Origin: Penicillium oxalicum
Taxonomy: Eukaryota > Ascomycota > Eurotiomycetes > Eurotiales > Aspergillaceae
NCBI RefSeq assembly: GCF_001723175.1
Contig: NC_064652.1
Span: forward strand, 1,116,001-1,180,000
Reading direction: 5' to 3'
DNA: 64,000 nucleotides
The translations under genes and the position numbers were made by a program. Below the pieces are notes generated by a model. It was not told the DNA's origin, searched no databases, and saw only the letters and a list, made by a program, of their open reading frames with translations. Of the stretch, positions 46,731 through 58,279 are shown one piece after another. Each line of letters opens with the position of its first letter. The stretch's first letter is position 1.

Positions 46731-49700
46731 GATCCCACCTAAAACTGGCAATTGGTTCGATCGATGATGAGATGGCTGACCCCGAGGAAATGAAATGCTG
46801 AGGGAGCAACGATTTCCACCACTCCAGAATCAAAAGATCGATTTGCCTCAGTTGGGGGAGCCATTGCCGTTTTAATCCTATTTCTAGGAAGCAGGCTCGA
46901 CGTCAACAGTCACTCCACTCGATTGTATCTTCTCCTCATTCAGCTGCGCTAACTGGTTCACTTTTCGCGTCTGTCCGGCAGCACCGTCGGAATCCCTTGC
47001 TGATCACGATAAGACTTGTCCTAATCAGACATCCGGTCTTCAATCGGGAAGGTTGCGGTGGCAGCGATAGTGGGGTATTTCCATTAGTGAGCCAATGTGA
47101 GGCCAGCCCGCAGATGGAGGGCCTTAAGCGCATGGCAACATCGTCATTTGGCATTGCCAGTGCGGAGTCAAACCACCCGTGCGTTGCAGGTCGGCGTGGT
47201 GGTGAAGTGAAAGCTGCCTAATGACCCATGCGATCCAGATCAGAGACATCTTTCTTCATTGTAGCTCGGCAAGACCAGATTACGGCGCGAGTGACTTTTT
47301 CGCGGTCATGTTGAATTCAGTTCCGGGCGAGATTGTGGAAAATCGATGCCATGTTGATCTGAAGCCTGGGTCCACAGGAGTTCAATTGATACCTTCTCGA
47401 TCTGGTTAGTGAAAATATAAGCGTGGAGATAACCAGTGTGGCTCTCTGCTCCATCAACTTACGGCTGTGGTTGGTACATGATAAATGTACATAACAAATG
47501 GAGTGATGTAGCAATGAGTCAAGGTTCTTGCGCGGCGAACCCGAAGATCGCTAGCACCGTGAACAAGCCACCTAGTACCGATGCCCTGCTGCCGAAATGT
47601 GCTGTTAACTCAAGACAGCCTTGGCTGGATAATGAGCGGAGCGAGACTTTCAAGTAGACGCTCTTTTGTAAGGATGTTCTCTCTTCCCGCCAAGTGCACC
47701 TTTTCGATAGCCATTCCGTTACAGTGAGCGGCTTTTCGTGATGAAGCCTGAAGCAGAAGGGAGCATTGAGGCCCACCTCAAATAACAAGTCATGAGAGCT
47801 TAGAGCCAATATCTGGGTTAGTTGGCATACTGACCAGCTCGCCCACAGATAGATGGCTGAGCTCAGAGTAATACGGAGTCTTTGTTTCTGTCAACGAGCC
47901 CTTGCTACTTCGTGACTTAGAGTCGGGTTGGTATCTGCCGTGCATGAAACTGCTTCTATCGAATCCGGTCTCTTGAGGAGGGAGATGTTTGTGAATGGTA
48001 CCTTCAGATTGCCTGAAGAGTCGGCAAGTCAGGGCATGCCCGTGGTATGTGAGATGATGCTCACCATTGCCGCACACGAGGGTCCAAAGGAGGGGAACAG
48101 CACGTGACGGCATGGAGTACAACGGTTTCAAGCTCAAAGATCTGTCATTCTTCGATCTGGCCAGATATGAGTATCCTGAATCGACCCACCTGATTAAATA
48201 AACTTGTCCAGAGGCGGATGCAGGCCCTGCTGATGATCTCGTAGATCTTTCAGCTGTGAAAGTTGATTGATACCTGTTGAGGATCTCCTGCCCGTCTAGA
48301 ACCAACCCATCTCAATTGGACGTGCTTTGGACAAGCATCTCGGCTACTATGGTGTAACCCAGAGGTAGTCATCAAATGTGAAGACAGCTTTTCTTAGATC
48401 CGAAGGCTACACAGGACCGGTCCGTTAATTTCCTCACTGTGGGATGGAAATCCTTGCAGGATAGATATCACGATACATTGTTGATAATCTCGAGGAAAAT
48501 CTCTGTGTTGTAGGCTGTGTGCATCGCCGTGAGGACATACTATACGTTATTACTCTTCTGAAACGTCCTCGAGAGGCTTATCGTCCAAGTCAAGAGATCA
48601 TCCAGCATGAGTACCAAGAGGCGATGTCTCACGTCACGTGAATGTCAATGGTATCCGAACGGGTATCTCAACAAGAAATGGAAAAGAAATATGAATGTAT
48701 TTAGCTTCACCTTGACCATATACATAGTTATGACCTCATGTTTACCGGGAAAACTGCCCCGCGGCGTCTTTGGCCGGCAGACCGAAGGTATGAAGTAAGT
48801 GATTGAAGTCAAGGTCCCATAGCTTCATTAGTACGCAACCTGCCTTCCAGAGCTTGGAGTTACCTTGACTCAAAGAGATTGTTTCATCGCATCCGATTGT
48901 GATAGACCTTATTCAAACGGACGGTGACGGGTCTGCTGGATTCAATCCCAAGAGATACTGGATTAATAGACATGCCTCTACACAAGGTATATATACTTCG
49001 GTTACGCGCACGATCATCTATCTCACGAGGCCTTGGCTTCTTTGGCGCTTGAGAAAACAGTGCTCCTTTCCAGCTTTCATGCTGACATGAATACTATCAT
49101 GAAGGTGACTTTACACGACGGCATCACTGAATATGACATTGAACGGTGGGTCATCGTCTAGCCCAGCACAGTTCACACAATTCATCCAATCGGACAATAT
49201 AAATTGACTTGTGACCACCACCGATCAGCCTCAAATCGTTAGTGAAATCCGCCGGGGGACAAGTCACAGGCGAAGATGACGGCGAAGTTCAGTCAGTTTC
49301 ACTCGGCAGAGACAGCCTCGACCCAGCCGGAATCGTATTAACGAGGTTTTCAAAACGTGCACTACTTACTGTACTAGGTTCCGTGTTCCCGATTCCTTTG
49401 ACCTGCGTCTCATCACCAAGAATTTGCTAGTTGAAACCATGTCTGACCATCCATGAAAAAGCCGACCGCGGCGACTTCTCAATCTCGGGCGGAGATGGCA
49501 GACTTTTGATGTTGGAAGGTGGTGTCCGTGAGGCTCAATGTAGACTCTTGACTGTTTCTATACAGAATTCGACAGAACTGAGTATCATGCTGATTCGACT
49601 ACAAGTGGATACCGAAATTGAAACACCGTGGCCGCTAGCCTGCTAGCGGATCAATGCTTAAAAGTTGACAGATTGAAGTTTGTATTTCTGGAATGACTGG

Positions 49701-50151
49701 GCTTTTCTACCCCGGTAGAGAATCGAGACACCACAGGAAAAAACAGGAACCTTGAGGGTTGCAGATTGTACATGAATGTAGAAGCTCAATCAAAATGTAT
49801 ATTTGTCTGTATGGTCAGAGTCTCTGACGGGTGCGTGTGTGTCCCAAAATACGTTGTAGAATCAATACCGAAGATCAAAGGGTCTGTCAGATTCATGTGA
49901 AATGCAAGAGAGACGGATCGATGGGTGCTTGAGAGTTATGCCTGAGTTTCTATGGTGGTGTGCAGCACGTCGCAGCATTGGACCTCGGCTCATCCTTTTC
50001 CGCACCAGCTGCCGACCGCATCGCTTAAAACGTGCTGAATGCCGCCGCGATCCGAGTCACAAGGCGATCGGCACCGAAGACCAGCTGTTTGACCTGCCTA
50101 CCGGTCTTTCATCCTCAATACTTTTTGCACTTACATCAAATACGCACCACC
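46731..50151. other. Gene-poor region with faint relics
   Basis: About 3.4 kb between the carboxypeptidase start and the thioesterase start. It is AT-rich in 47.3-49.9 kb, with short frames only. Two stretches faintly recall fungal families: a DUF3176-like fragment (minus, 47519-47700) and a LURP-one-like fragment (plus, about 49430-49550). Both would be remnants, not genes. Confidence 0.4.
47519..47740 (-). pseudogene. Possible DUF3176 membrane protein remnant
   Basis: The minus-strand frame holds WLSKRCTWREERTSL followed, after about 14 residues, by SSQGCLELTAHFGSR and then VLGGLFTVLAIFGFAAQEP. The order resembles the SQ.KW.WF - RPL.DL - ASRG..GSL.LL - LA.LGA..TILAL..DPF.QQ pattern of fungal DUF3176 proteins. 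It ends at a stop straight after the last block, and no flanking exons are visible. The resemblance is from memory, so this is a weak call. Confidence 0.3.
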
Positions 50152-51538
50152 ATGGGGAAACGAGCAACTCTTCTCGACCCTCCGGCCTTGGATGAGTCCA
50201 AAGCCCCTATCGAGAATGTGCTTGATTTGACGCCCGTTGTGGACCTCGGCCCTGTACAGACCACCCCCCTTGGCGCGATTGAAGGCTTTATTTTTGTTTT
50301 TTCCTGCTGGCGAAACATTCACTAACGTTTCCCTCTCCTGCTTGGGGGCCTCATCCAGGATGTCTTCACAAACACGCGCCCGCTATGGCACCCACCCGGT
50401 GCTCGCGGCATCTACGGCGGCGCCGCCATTGCCCAGTCCCTCTCCGCAGCGATGCGCACCGTTCCGGCTGACTTTGCCGTTCACAGCATGCACTGCTACT
50501 TCGTCTTAGCCGGTGACTCCGAAATTCCCATTCTCTACCACGTCGAGCGGGTCCGCGACGGCCGAAGCTTCATCACTCGTACCGTGCAGGCGCGGCAACG
50601 CGGACGTCCCATCTTCACCACCACCCTCAGTTTCAGTCGAGTCGGCAGCGGCGGCGAAAAAACGGTGGATCATGCTGTCCCCATGCCCGAAGTACCACTG
50701 CCCAAGGATCTGGTGCCCGGGACGGTGGAGGCATTAAGCAACGCGGGAGGAGGGCCATTCGAGTCGCGAAAGGCCGGCATCGTCAACCGTAGGTTCCATT
50801 CCCAATCGAAAGAGACGGGACTTTTAGAAAAACAGCCATGGAACATCTCTTGATTGACAACGGAACATTAAAAAACCAGGCACGGCGCCCAATCCCGGCG
50901 ACAAACGAGTTCGTCGATTTGTGCGGGCGCGCGGACACATCTCCCAAGAAGGCGGTTTCCAAGCGCACCTGTCAACGTTGGCCTATGTCACCGACAGCCA
51001 CTTTATTGGCACCATCGCGCGTGTGCACGATCTACCCCGATTCTCCTCCCCGAGAGAGCTTCAAACGATGCTTCAGGCATTGAAGAATCCCTCCGATCTC
51101 GACGATGAAGATATCACCAAGGCGTTGCGAGAACTGAAAGAAGAAGAGGCGGCTGCGCTGCGTCGCAAATTGCAAGGGGCCTTGGACGACGCGACGCAGA
51201 GTCAGAAGGACCGCAAAGAACTTGGCATGATGGTCAGTCTCGACCACTCGATTTACTTTCACAACCCGCGCGCTTTCAGGGCCGACGAGTGGATGTTGAT
51301 TGAGATGGAGAGTCCGTGGGCGGGTGAGGGTCGTGGACTGGCGATCCAGAAGATCTGGTCCCAGGATGGAACATTAATTGCTACGTGCACGCAAGAGGTA
51401 TGTCGATACCAAGAAATCCGTATCTCTCTTCTTTTTGCTTTCTCCGGGATATATTTCAACGAGAAATGGCTAACAATTCAATTTCTCCAGGGTGTCGTCC
51501 GCCTGAAGCAGGATAAATCTCCAAAGTCGAAGATCTAA
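50152..51538 (+). CDS. Acyl-CoA thioesterase II (TesB/ACOT8 type)
   Basis: Exons 50152-50253, 50359-50788, 50880-51397 and 51491-51538 join in frame to 365 residues. The enzyme hydrolyses acyl-CoA to fatty acid and CoA. Double hot-dog features are DVFTNTRPLWHPPGARGIYGGAAIAQSL near the N terminus, HSMHCYFVLAGD and FITRTVQARQRG. The second half has ARGHISQEGGFQAHLSTLAYVTDS, SLDHSIYFHNP, ADEWMLIEMESPWAGEGRG and IWSQDGTLIATCTQEGVVRL. The last three residues are SKI, close to the SKL-type peroxisomal signal, which fits the peroxisomal role of the family. A charged, helical insert of about 60 residues (DITKALRELKEEEAAALRRK and onward) lies between the halves. The first intron donor (GTACAG) is weak but gives the conserved GPDVFTN join. 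Confidence 0.93.
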
Positions 51539-52408
51539 TCCCCTCGCAACGTCTGGACTCTACCCCTCCCCATGGTCCCTTTTTTATCGTGTTGGGATTG
51601 TTTAATGTTTGAGCATTGGAGCAACTCCGCGACACGTGCTTTCTTGTCAATAATTTTACTCTAGATAGACATTGGCCGATGTGCCATTTATTCAATTCAT
51701 CGAGCGAGCGCTCTTCTTTTCCCTCGGCCGATCCGTCCTTTTTTGTTTTATTTTATTTTTAGGAATTTTTGGAGTAAAGATCCCAGTTCGCCCACCAAGA
51801 CCTGATACGATCAAAGTTGATGCGATCCAATCCGAGAAAGAGAAAATTGTCCTCCAAAACAATTCAGTTCACATTCTTCTTGACCCATCGCCAAGCCACC
51901 AGAGATCATCTCATAAATACATCATATCAAACGAATGATTCAACACGATAGAAAAAGACCCAAAAGGGAGAAAGGGAGAAAAGGAGCAAAAAACACATGT
52001 CTCCAAAAGAAGACCGCGCAGGAAAAAAAAGAGAGATGCACAGCGAATTTTGCGCGACGATACATAATTCAGACAGCCAGCCCAGTTTTGGTCCTCCGCC
52101 AAGAGGAGCACCGCACCAAAAAAAGAAAAACAAAATGTCAACCTACGCAGTATGCAAAAGGGCTCTCGATACCGGATGAGAAGAACAGTCACACAAGAGT
52201 CATGTCGCGGTCGGGATTCCGCATCACACATGGTCAAGACCTCCAGTGGAGGAGGTAGACCTGCTCATCAGCCTTGGGCAGCCTCACCAGATCAGTATTA
52301 TTAGTCCTTGTTTGGACCATCTCCTCTCCCTGCCAGACCTCTTTTGTCGACCTCCATTCTCCCTCCCAAAAAAAGAAAAGGAAGGAAAGATGAAGATAGG
52401 TCGCCCCA
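51539..52408. other. Convergent 3' region
   Basis: About 0.87 kb between convergent stop codons, A-rich in 51.9-52.4 kb on the plus strand. No gene was seen. Confidence 0.5.
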
Positions 52409-53855
52409 TCATACTTCCAAGTTGTCTTTCATCTGAGCCGCAAGAGTGCGAGTCTTGTAATATTCCAATACTTTAGTCCCCCAGACATCTTTCCCTTTAT
52501 ATTCGCCCACATAATCAGGCCAAGTTTTCATTTCTCGCACGAGATTCTCCAGCTCTTGCATGGGGAGCTGATCCAGCGTCGTCAAGTAGGTTTTGACACC
52601 GAACAAGATCGTACCAGACTGCGGTAGACGGCGGAAGGTCTGTCTCTCTCTGCGGATGAGGATCTCCGAGGGGGACGGATCCCGCGTGTGCTTCTCACAG
52701 AGTCCCTGTGGCCGATACAGAATCTCAATGAGGTTTTCATCGGGCCGTTTAATTTCAACAAAATAGTTTGATCGCTCCATTGGGGAGTTCGGGGTTAGGC
52801 GGGCGAGAAATCTAGTTGGTTCCACCGGACCGGTGGGCCATGATTAGCATCGTATAGTTGCGTGGGGTTCTTGTGGTTGAGGAGAATAAAGCGCGCTAGG
52901 AGCGCGTGCATGATTGCGCATGTTGAACATTTTGGGGGGAAGAGGAGAAAGAAAGACAAAAAAAGAAAAAGAAAAAAATGGAAAATCTTTCTCCTTTGGC
53001 AAACTTACTTGCTCACGGAATTGGCAACCTGTTGGTGCCACAGAGGGACAGGTCCATGCAGGCGAGAAATTGTCCATCCGATTCGTTCTTGGGGGTCCAT
53101 CCGGTGGGAAAAAGACTGGCGCTGGCGGCCCTGTTGATGTTGGAGATGAGCACAGTCAGTTTGAAGATCTTTTTTTTTTGAAGAGAATAGTCAAATGTCC
53201 AAAGAACAAGGGGAAAAGAAGGCGAAAACAAAAATTGGAGGCAAGAAAAGAGTAATTGAGAGGCTCCTTACAGATAGTATTCGCCATCTTCATTCATCAT
53301 CAAAATGCTGAGATCCTCCATGGTGAGTCGGACAGCCGCCTCAAGCGCATCAATTCCTTCCCCACTGCAAGCCGAGCCCCGAATGGCAAATCGCTCTCCC
53401 GTCATACGATTGTGTATTGATTGGGTGTCATCCCGGATCACTTTCTCGAACATGTGTGGATATCGTTCGCACAGGAATTCCGAGACTTCCTGCAATGCCT
53501 CGTGACAGGCCTCTGCCGATTCGGGGAGGCATTGGAGAACCTCGTCCCGTTTGTCGCGAAGCAAGTCATTCCGTACCGAATGTTCCTCCAAGTAATGCTT
53601 GTCGAGTGTCAACCAGTTATGCGTGTCCAGCTTGCGAATGTCCATCATGACTCGGTACCGCTCCCGGCCTTTGATCGGTTGTGCTGGATACGGCGCCATC
53701 CGCTGGACATCGACAGGAGTTTGGACAGGAGCTCCATTGCGGCAACGGTCGATCTTCTTGGTCGTCTTTGCGATCCAATTTCGAATGTCGTGATAGTGTC
53801 GTACGATAAGAATAAGGGCGACAATCGGAAGTGCCACCAGTGAGAAGGTTGTCAT
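52409..53855 (-). pseudogene. DUF3445 family gene with a one-base frameshift
   Basis: Exons 53855-53272, 53130-53009 and 52811-52409. The protein starts with a membrane anchor (SLVALPIVALILIV). The DUF3445 domain (PF11927, related to heme-dependent oxidative N-demethylase) then runs MDIRKLDTHNWLTLDKHYL, RDEVLQCLP, EFLCERYPHMF and DGEYYL / AASASLFPTGW across intron 1. The last exon carries MERSNYFVEIKRP, RRERQTFRRLPQSGTILFGVKTY and a C-terminal LEYYKTRTLAAQ. In exon 2 the frame that arrives from exon 1 reads PTGW and then runs into a stop near 53013, while the expected continuation (QERIGWTISRLHGPVPLWH) is in another frame. A single missing base in about 53088-53102 explains it. Splice sites around it are good and the rest is intact. 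So this is either a very young pseudogene or a sequencing error. The 'MFFF' extension upstream of 53855 was not used. Confidence 0.75.
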
Positions 53856-56800
53856 AATTCTCCCATATAGTTCGAATACTTCAGATACCAGCTCTAGAGG
53901 GAGAGAGAGAAAAAAAAACACACGAGCAGTCCCAATCTCTTTATAATAATTTCTTTTTAGCTTTCACAAGAAGGATCACACAACCTTTTAAAAGAACGGG
54001 GGGGGCCACGAAAAAGCAAACAGAAAAAAAAGCACCCCATTAAAAAGCAATGACCTGAAGAAGGAAGTCAAGCAAAGTAAAGCTGTGGATTAGTACGTCA
54101 ACTGCTGTGCCGAATCCAGCTTGGCTTAATATAGCAATTTCGCTGAGCCTGTACCAAGGGAAATTTCCGTGAGACTGTCTGAATTTCAGGTCAGATCCTC
54201 AGATGCGACCACATAACAAGAAGTGATCACGAGACGGCCGAGTGAGCGCATCGCTAGCTCGGATGGCGATCGAAGGATCTATGCCAGGCAAGTACGGCGA
54301 GTCGGCGAGGCAGACCCATTCCAGATCGTGCGGGAGTGCGGTGATACGCTCCAGGGATTCCCCGCAATTGGAGAAACGCCTCAGTTCGCCTCCGGGGCCG
54401 CAGCAGCAGCGGCAAGCCACATAATCGATTGGCTTCGGGGCTTATGGCTCTCGTGCCAATGAACCATGGATGGACAAAGGGGGCCTGGACAAACGGGCGT
54501 CGGGCCACGAGTTACGCATGCGTGAAACCCATCCTTCCGGGCCCTGTTCCAGCTCGATGGGCTACTCGTGGTCGGGCTTGGAAGGAATGATAGAGTAAAT
54601 GGATAATACCCTCTTGATGGCGAAGTATCACGCGCAATCATTCCGTGTGGTTTCCAAAGGTGACCTGCGGTCTTTCTGATCATCTTCAGTAGTAGTACTA
54701 TTCCCTTGATGCTCGGAGACCGAATTGTTCCAGCGGAGTTCCTCACGCAAAGTATCCAGCTTGCATGGGACTCACCGTTCACGGCAGACGTCCAGCGGAG
54801 GGACACAGACATAGGCACAGAGCCACCCAGCAAAATCTAGGCATGAATCGTCGAGCCTCTCCACACCTGGTACTGTCGTCCTCTAGTCATCGCTGACGAC
54901 TGTGTCATGACTGAGCTCCGCAGAGTCATACCAGCTCGCATCCACTGTCCGTGCGCGGACCACTCCTGGTCGCACTACGGCAGGACGACAGTTTCGGGAA
55001 TCAACTCTCCAGACCAGTCTGGCTGAAAACCTTGAGAGGTGGTGGTACTGGTCGTCGAACTGTCCGAACCCTCCGGTGAACCCCAAAGGCGGAAAGCTCG
55101 GAGGCAGCTGATTTCTCCCGCCGCCGCGTGAGGCGAGCAATAAGCACTATGCAGGAAGACTGGCCTTCCAAAAAAGGTACTTCCTGCAGGTATACTGCAG
55201 GAATAGATTTCCACCTTGACAGTCAGCATCGACTCCTGGATGTTCTTGGCTATAGGAGTATTCCATCTGACCATCCTATCCACTTTCCTCTTTCAGCATC
55301 AAGGGGCTGAAAGGACTTGAAATGTCCATCTCCTCTGGATATTCCCTCGTCCACTCAACATGCCAAGCCGGGACCAGTATGCATCGAATGCCCGAATGAG
55401 ACAGACCTCGATCTTCAAACATGATTCACGATGAGACTACTGCGGTCATGTTGCTAAGGAACGTATTGATTAAATCTCCCGCATCAAATGACGCACCCCC
55501 GACCTCTTTGAGAAGAGCTATCAGTGATTTTCAAACCACCATGGTGGGCTACCACGTCATTGATTCCTGGACCGACCGCACCGAGATATCAAATCTAGGC
55601 AGAACTGCAGCAGGTACGTGATGGGACACACGGGGAACCAATGCACTCTATATGCACCCCAAGGTCAGAGATAATCGGAGACCGGGCGTTGTATAACTGA
55701 CTACCATCCACAATCAGGCCAGCAGGAGAAACCCAGTGATCACATGAACCGTGATCACCAGACTTTATCGTAAGCCCTGGATTCAGCCCCCAATCTGGCA
55801 GTGGGGGGAAGAGCATGGATAAGTCTGCAAAGAGAATCTCCATGTCCATTCGCGGCGCGACTAGGACAGGCTCCATAAATATACATAACCCAAGCATCAG
55901 CTTCAAGCCTGTAGTCAGTCTATTAATGATGGTACAGGGACTCTTGCGAGGTACTGTAAACATCTAACATGACCCACTGAATAGTATGATGGTGCTTCGC
56001 CTCGGCCTCCAACGGTCCCACTTCACTCCACCACAGCTGAAAAGAGGGTCACCCCCCACTCAGCCCGCTCGCGCAAAGCGCGCTTGCCGCAGCTTTGGAT
56101 AACGGCAGGTGACCTGCCCAATTGGTCGTGATGAATGCATTGTATTTCACAACGCAAAAATCAAAGTGTAGGGATTCTCGTGACGGAGTATTCATTCTCA
56201 AATATGATAGCAATGCGCTATATATTTCAATGGAATGGAGGTACAACTCTATCCTCGTCTATAAGATGGATGTAAAGGAGTCATGAGTTGAAAAGGTTAA
56301 GAATAAAATAAGATATTTCGCATGATCTTTGGCTTTTTGTCCAATACTTTTCTATACGAATACAAAGAGCAGTATGAGTGCGAAGAGTTACGGCGCGGTC
56401 TCGAATCTTTCATTCGACCCCTTCTCCCGTCTCAAAGTTCCAACCCCTCTTGTGCACTCGGTTTGGACCCAATTTACTGGAATCAATTGGTTTCTTTTCC
56501 TTCGAGCAATCTCATTGGACGATTCTGCACGTCAAAAAGGGTCTAAAAATTGCACCCAAAATTGACGGAAGTAACACAATCACTAGCGGATTCCATCGCC
56601 AGGTGGACCACACAGCCCGACACGAGTAAGTAGTACAGGATTCTCAATGTATCACCTTCAATCATGTTGATCTACTGCGAGTTGGAAGTAAACAGTTTCA
56701 GAACGAGAAAGGCTTTTGGAGACACTAGACATGGATAAAATTATCCCTAGTCAATGCTCTGTACTTATCGATTATGGTATGTTCAAAGCTGTATCGCGAC

Positions 56801-57075
56801 CGTTAATGTTTTCTTCTTCTTCTTCTTCTTCTTCTTCTTCTTCTTCTTCTTCTTCTTCTTCTTCTTCTTCTTCTTCTTCTTCTTCTTCTTCTTCTTCTTC
56901 TTCTTCTTCTTCTTCGTCTTTCAAAATGAAATTCTTTCCAAGAGCCAGTACAGTTCCATTACAGCCCACTAGATACCAGACTATTCCTCTCAATATACAC
57001 CCGTGTATTACCCCGGTAAATACTAGTCCAAATCCCACGCTCTGCCCGAAGCAGAGGCTACGGCTCTACACAAAA
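53856..57075. other. Gene-poor region
   Basis: About 3.2 kb. Frames on both strands (for example minus 54381-54833 and minus 55595-55963) show no family character that I recognise. The right part is AT-rich and contains a long TTC microsatellite. No RNA gene or transposon end was seen. Confidence 0.45.
56811..56915. repeat. (TTC)35 microsatellite
   Basis: Thirty-five perfect TTC units, 105 bp without interruption. In different frames this would be poly-Ser, poly-Phe or poly-Glu, which produces three artificial open frames. No gene appears to use it. A perfect array this long is probably variable between strains. Confidence 0.97.
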
Positions 57076-57641
57076 TCAACCTTCGAACCGCCTGGTAGCT
57101 GGGTAACCGATGATGAACTTATGGATCTCTGACTGATGGTGAAACTTGCCGTGACAAAGACATGCAACAGGTTGCTGGGGTACAACGAACTCAAATGTCA
57201 CATTAGCCGCTGTTTGATCAATCGATTCCATCATCACCACGTGGACTTCCCTTTTGGGGTCTATAGTCCGCCATTCCCAGTCGGCGTTTGCTCCTAAATT
57301 TTCTGTCAAGTGAGAAATTGCCGCTTCTAGAACAAGACTTGGCCAGGTCTCGGTTGGCCCTCGGCCCGGGGGTAAAGGCGCAGGGACCCACGATGCATTA
57401 GGCTCTTTTGTAGCCAAGGGTGCTTTGTATTCTTGAGTTTCCAAGGGATCATAACCTGTTTTTTTTTTTTTTGAATCTCAGTATGACACGCAGCAAAGGC
57501 GTAATAAGTGCTGAACTCCTCTGCGGCGGCACAATGAGGCGTTTTCGGGGTATATCCATGACAATGTGCTGGGTGTCTAGGCTGTAGGATCTGGCAGCGA
57601 CCCTTGAAGAACTTCTTTTCCGCCGCATCTGGGTAGCACAT
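57076..57641 (-). CDS. Possible gene or remnant, Uma2-like (PD-(D/E)XK) domain
   Basis: The minus-strand frame around 57460-57076 reads GYDPLETQEYKAPLATKEP, then SWVPAPLPPGRGPTETWPSLVLEAAISHL, ENLGANADWEWRT and EVHVVMMESIDQ. The order WPSLVLE..S...L..D..WW........V recalls fungal proteins with a Uma2/DUF820-like nuclease fold, often found as uncharacterised effectors or mobile-element passengers. An upstream open stretch (57641-57480, with CRILQ/Cys-rich sequence) could be a first exon, joined across a run of A followed by ACAG. That would be an odd acceptor without a pyrimidine tract, so the gene may be broken. The family assignment is from memory and weak. Confidence 0.35.
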
Positions 57642-58279
57642 TAGTACACTTTGCCCACGCAGTCATTGGATCCGTTGTTTTCCGTCAACAAATCAGAAGA
57701 GACCGAAGAGCCCGGGATAGCTGTTTGATCCACGTGTCCACCATGGATTCCGTATCCACACAGTCGAGATCAGTCTTGCCTGTCATTTTTCCACGATAAA
57801 AGGTGGAAGTAGAAAGGATGTATGCATCCTCAAACCCAGATCCTAAATCATAGGGTTCCAGTGTGGTCTGAGCCTAGTCGTATTGATCCTGCGTAGTCAC
57901 ATAGAAGGCTTCTGAGTAGCGCGGTCGACGGGTCTAATTTTTACTATAGAATTCTCCCAGCACAAAGAGAAGGGAACGGATTTTCCACCCTTGAATTTGA
58001 GCTGTAAGTAGATGAGGACCGATTAGTTAAAACTAGCTCACTTCACGATTCATTCCAAATCAACGGGTCTACCATCTTTGAAGTTGGTGGATACATAATT
58101 TTACACACTATCTTATCTGAATAACGCTTTTAATTCCTACCTACTTTTACCTCTGACCTTCTTCATGTCTTTCTCCTCCTTTTGGAAAAGCTCGAGTCGG
58201 AAGGGCCGTCAGATAAAGGCCATAGTAACAATTCATATTACACCGAATCATTGAATTCTTTCCTGCCAAATTGAATAGC
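57642..58279. other. Intergenic
   Basis: About 0.64 kb on the 3' side of the MFS transporter gene. AT-rich; nothing recognisable was seen. Confidence 0.5.

Noticed and set aside
54381..54833. 150-codon minus-strand frame
   Set aside because: Composition is random-like, with no conserved block and no plausible introns.
56716..57132. Poly-Ser, poly-Phe and poly-Glu proteins of 72-138 residues
   Set aside because: Produced by the TTC repeat read in different frames; flanks show no coding character.
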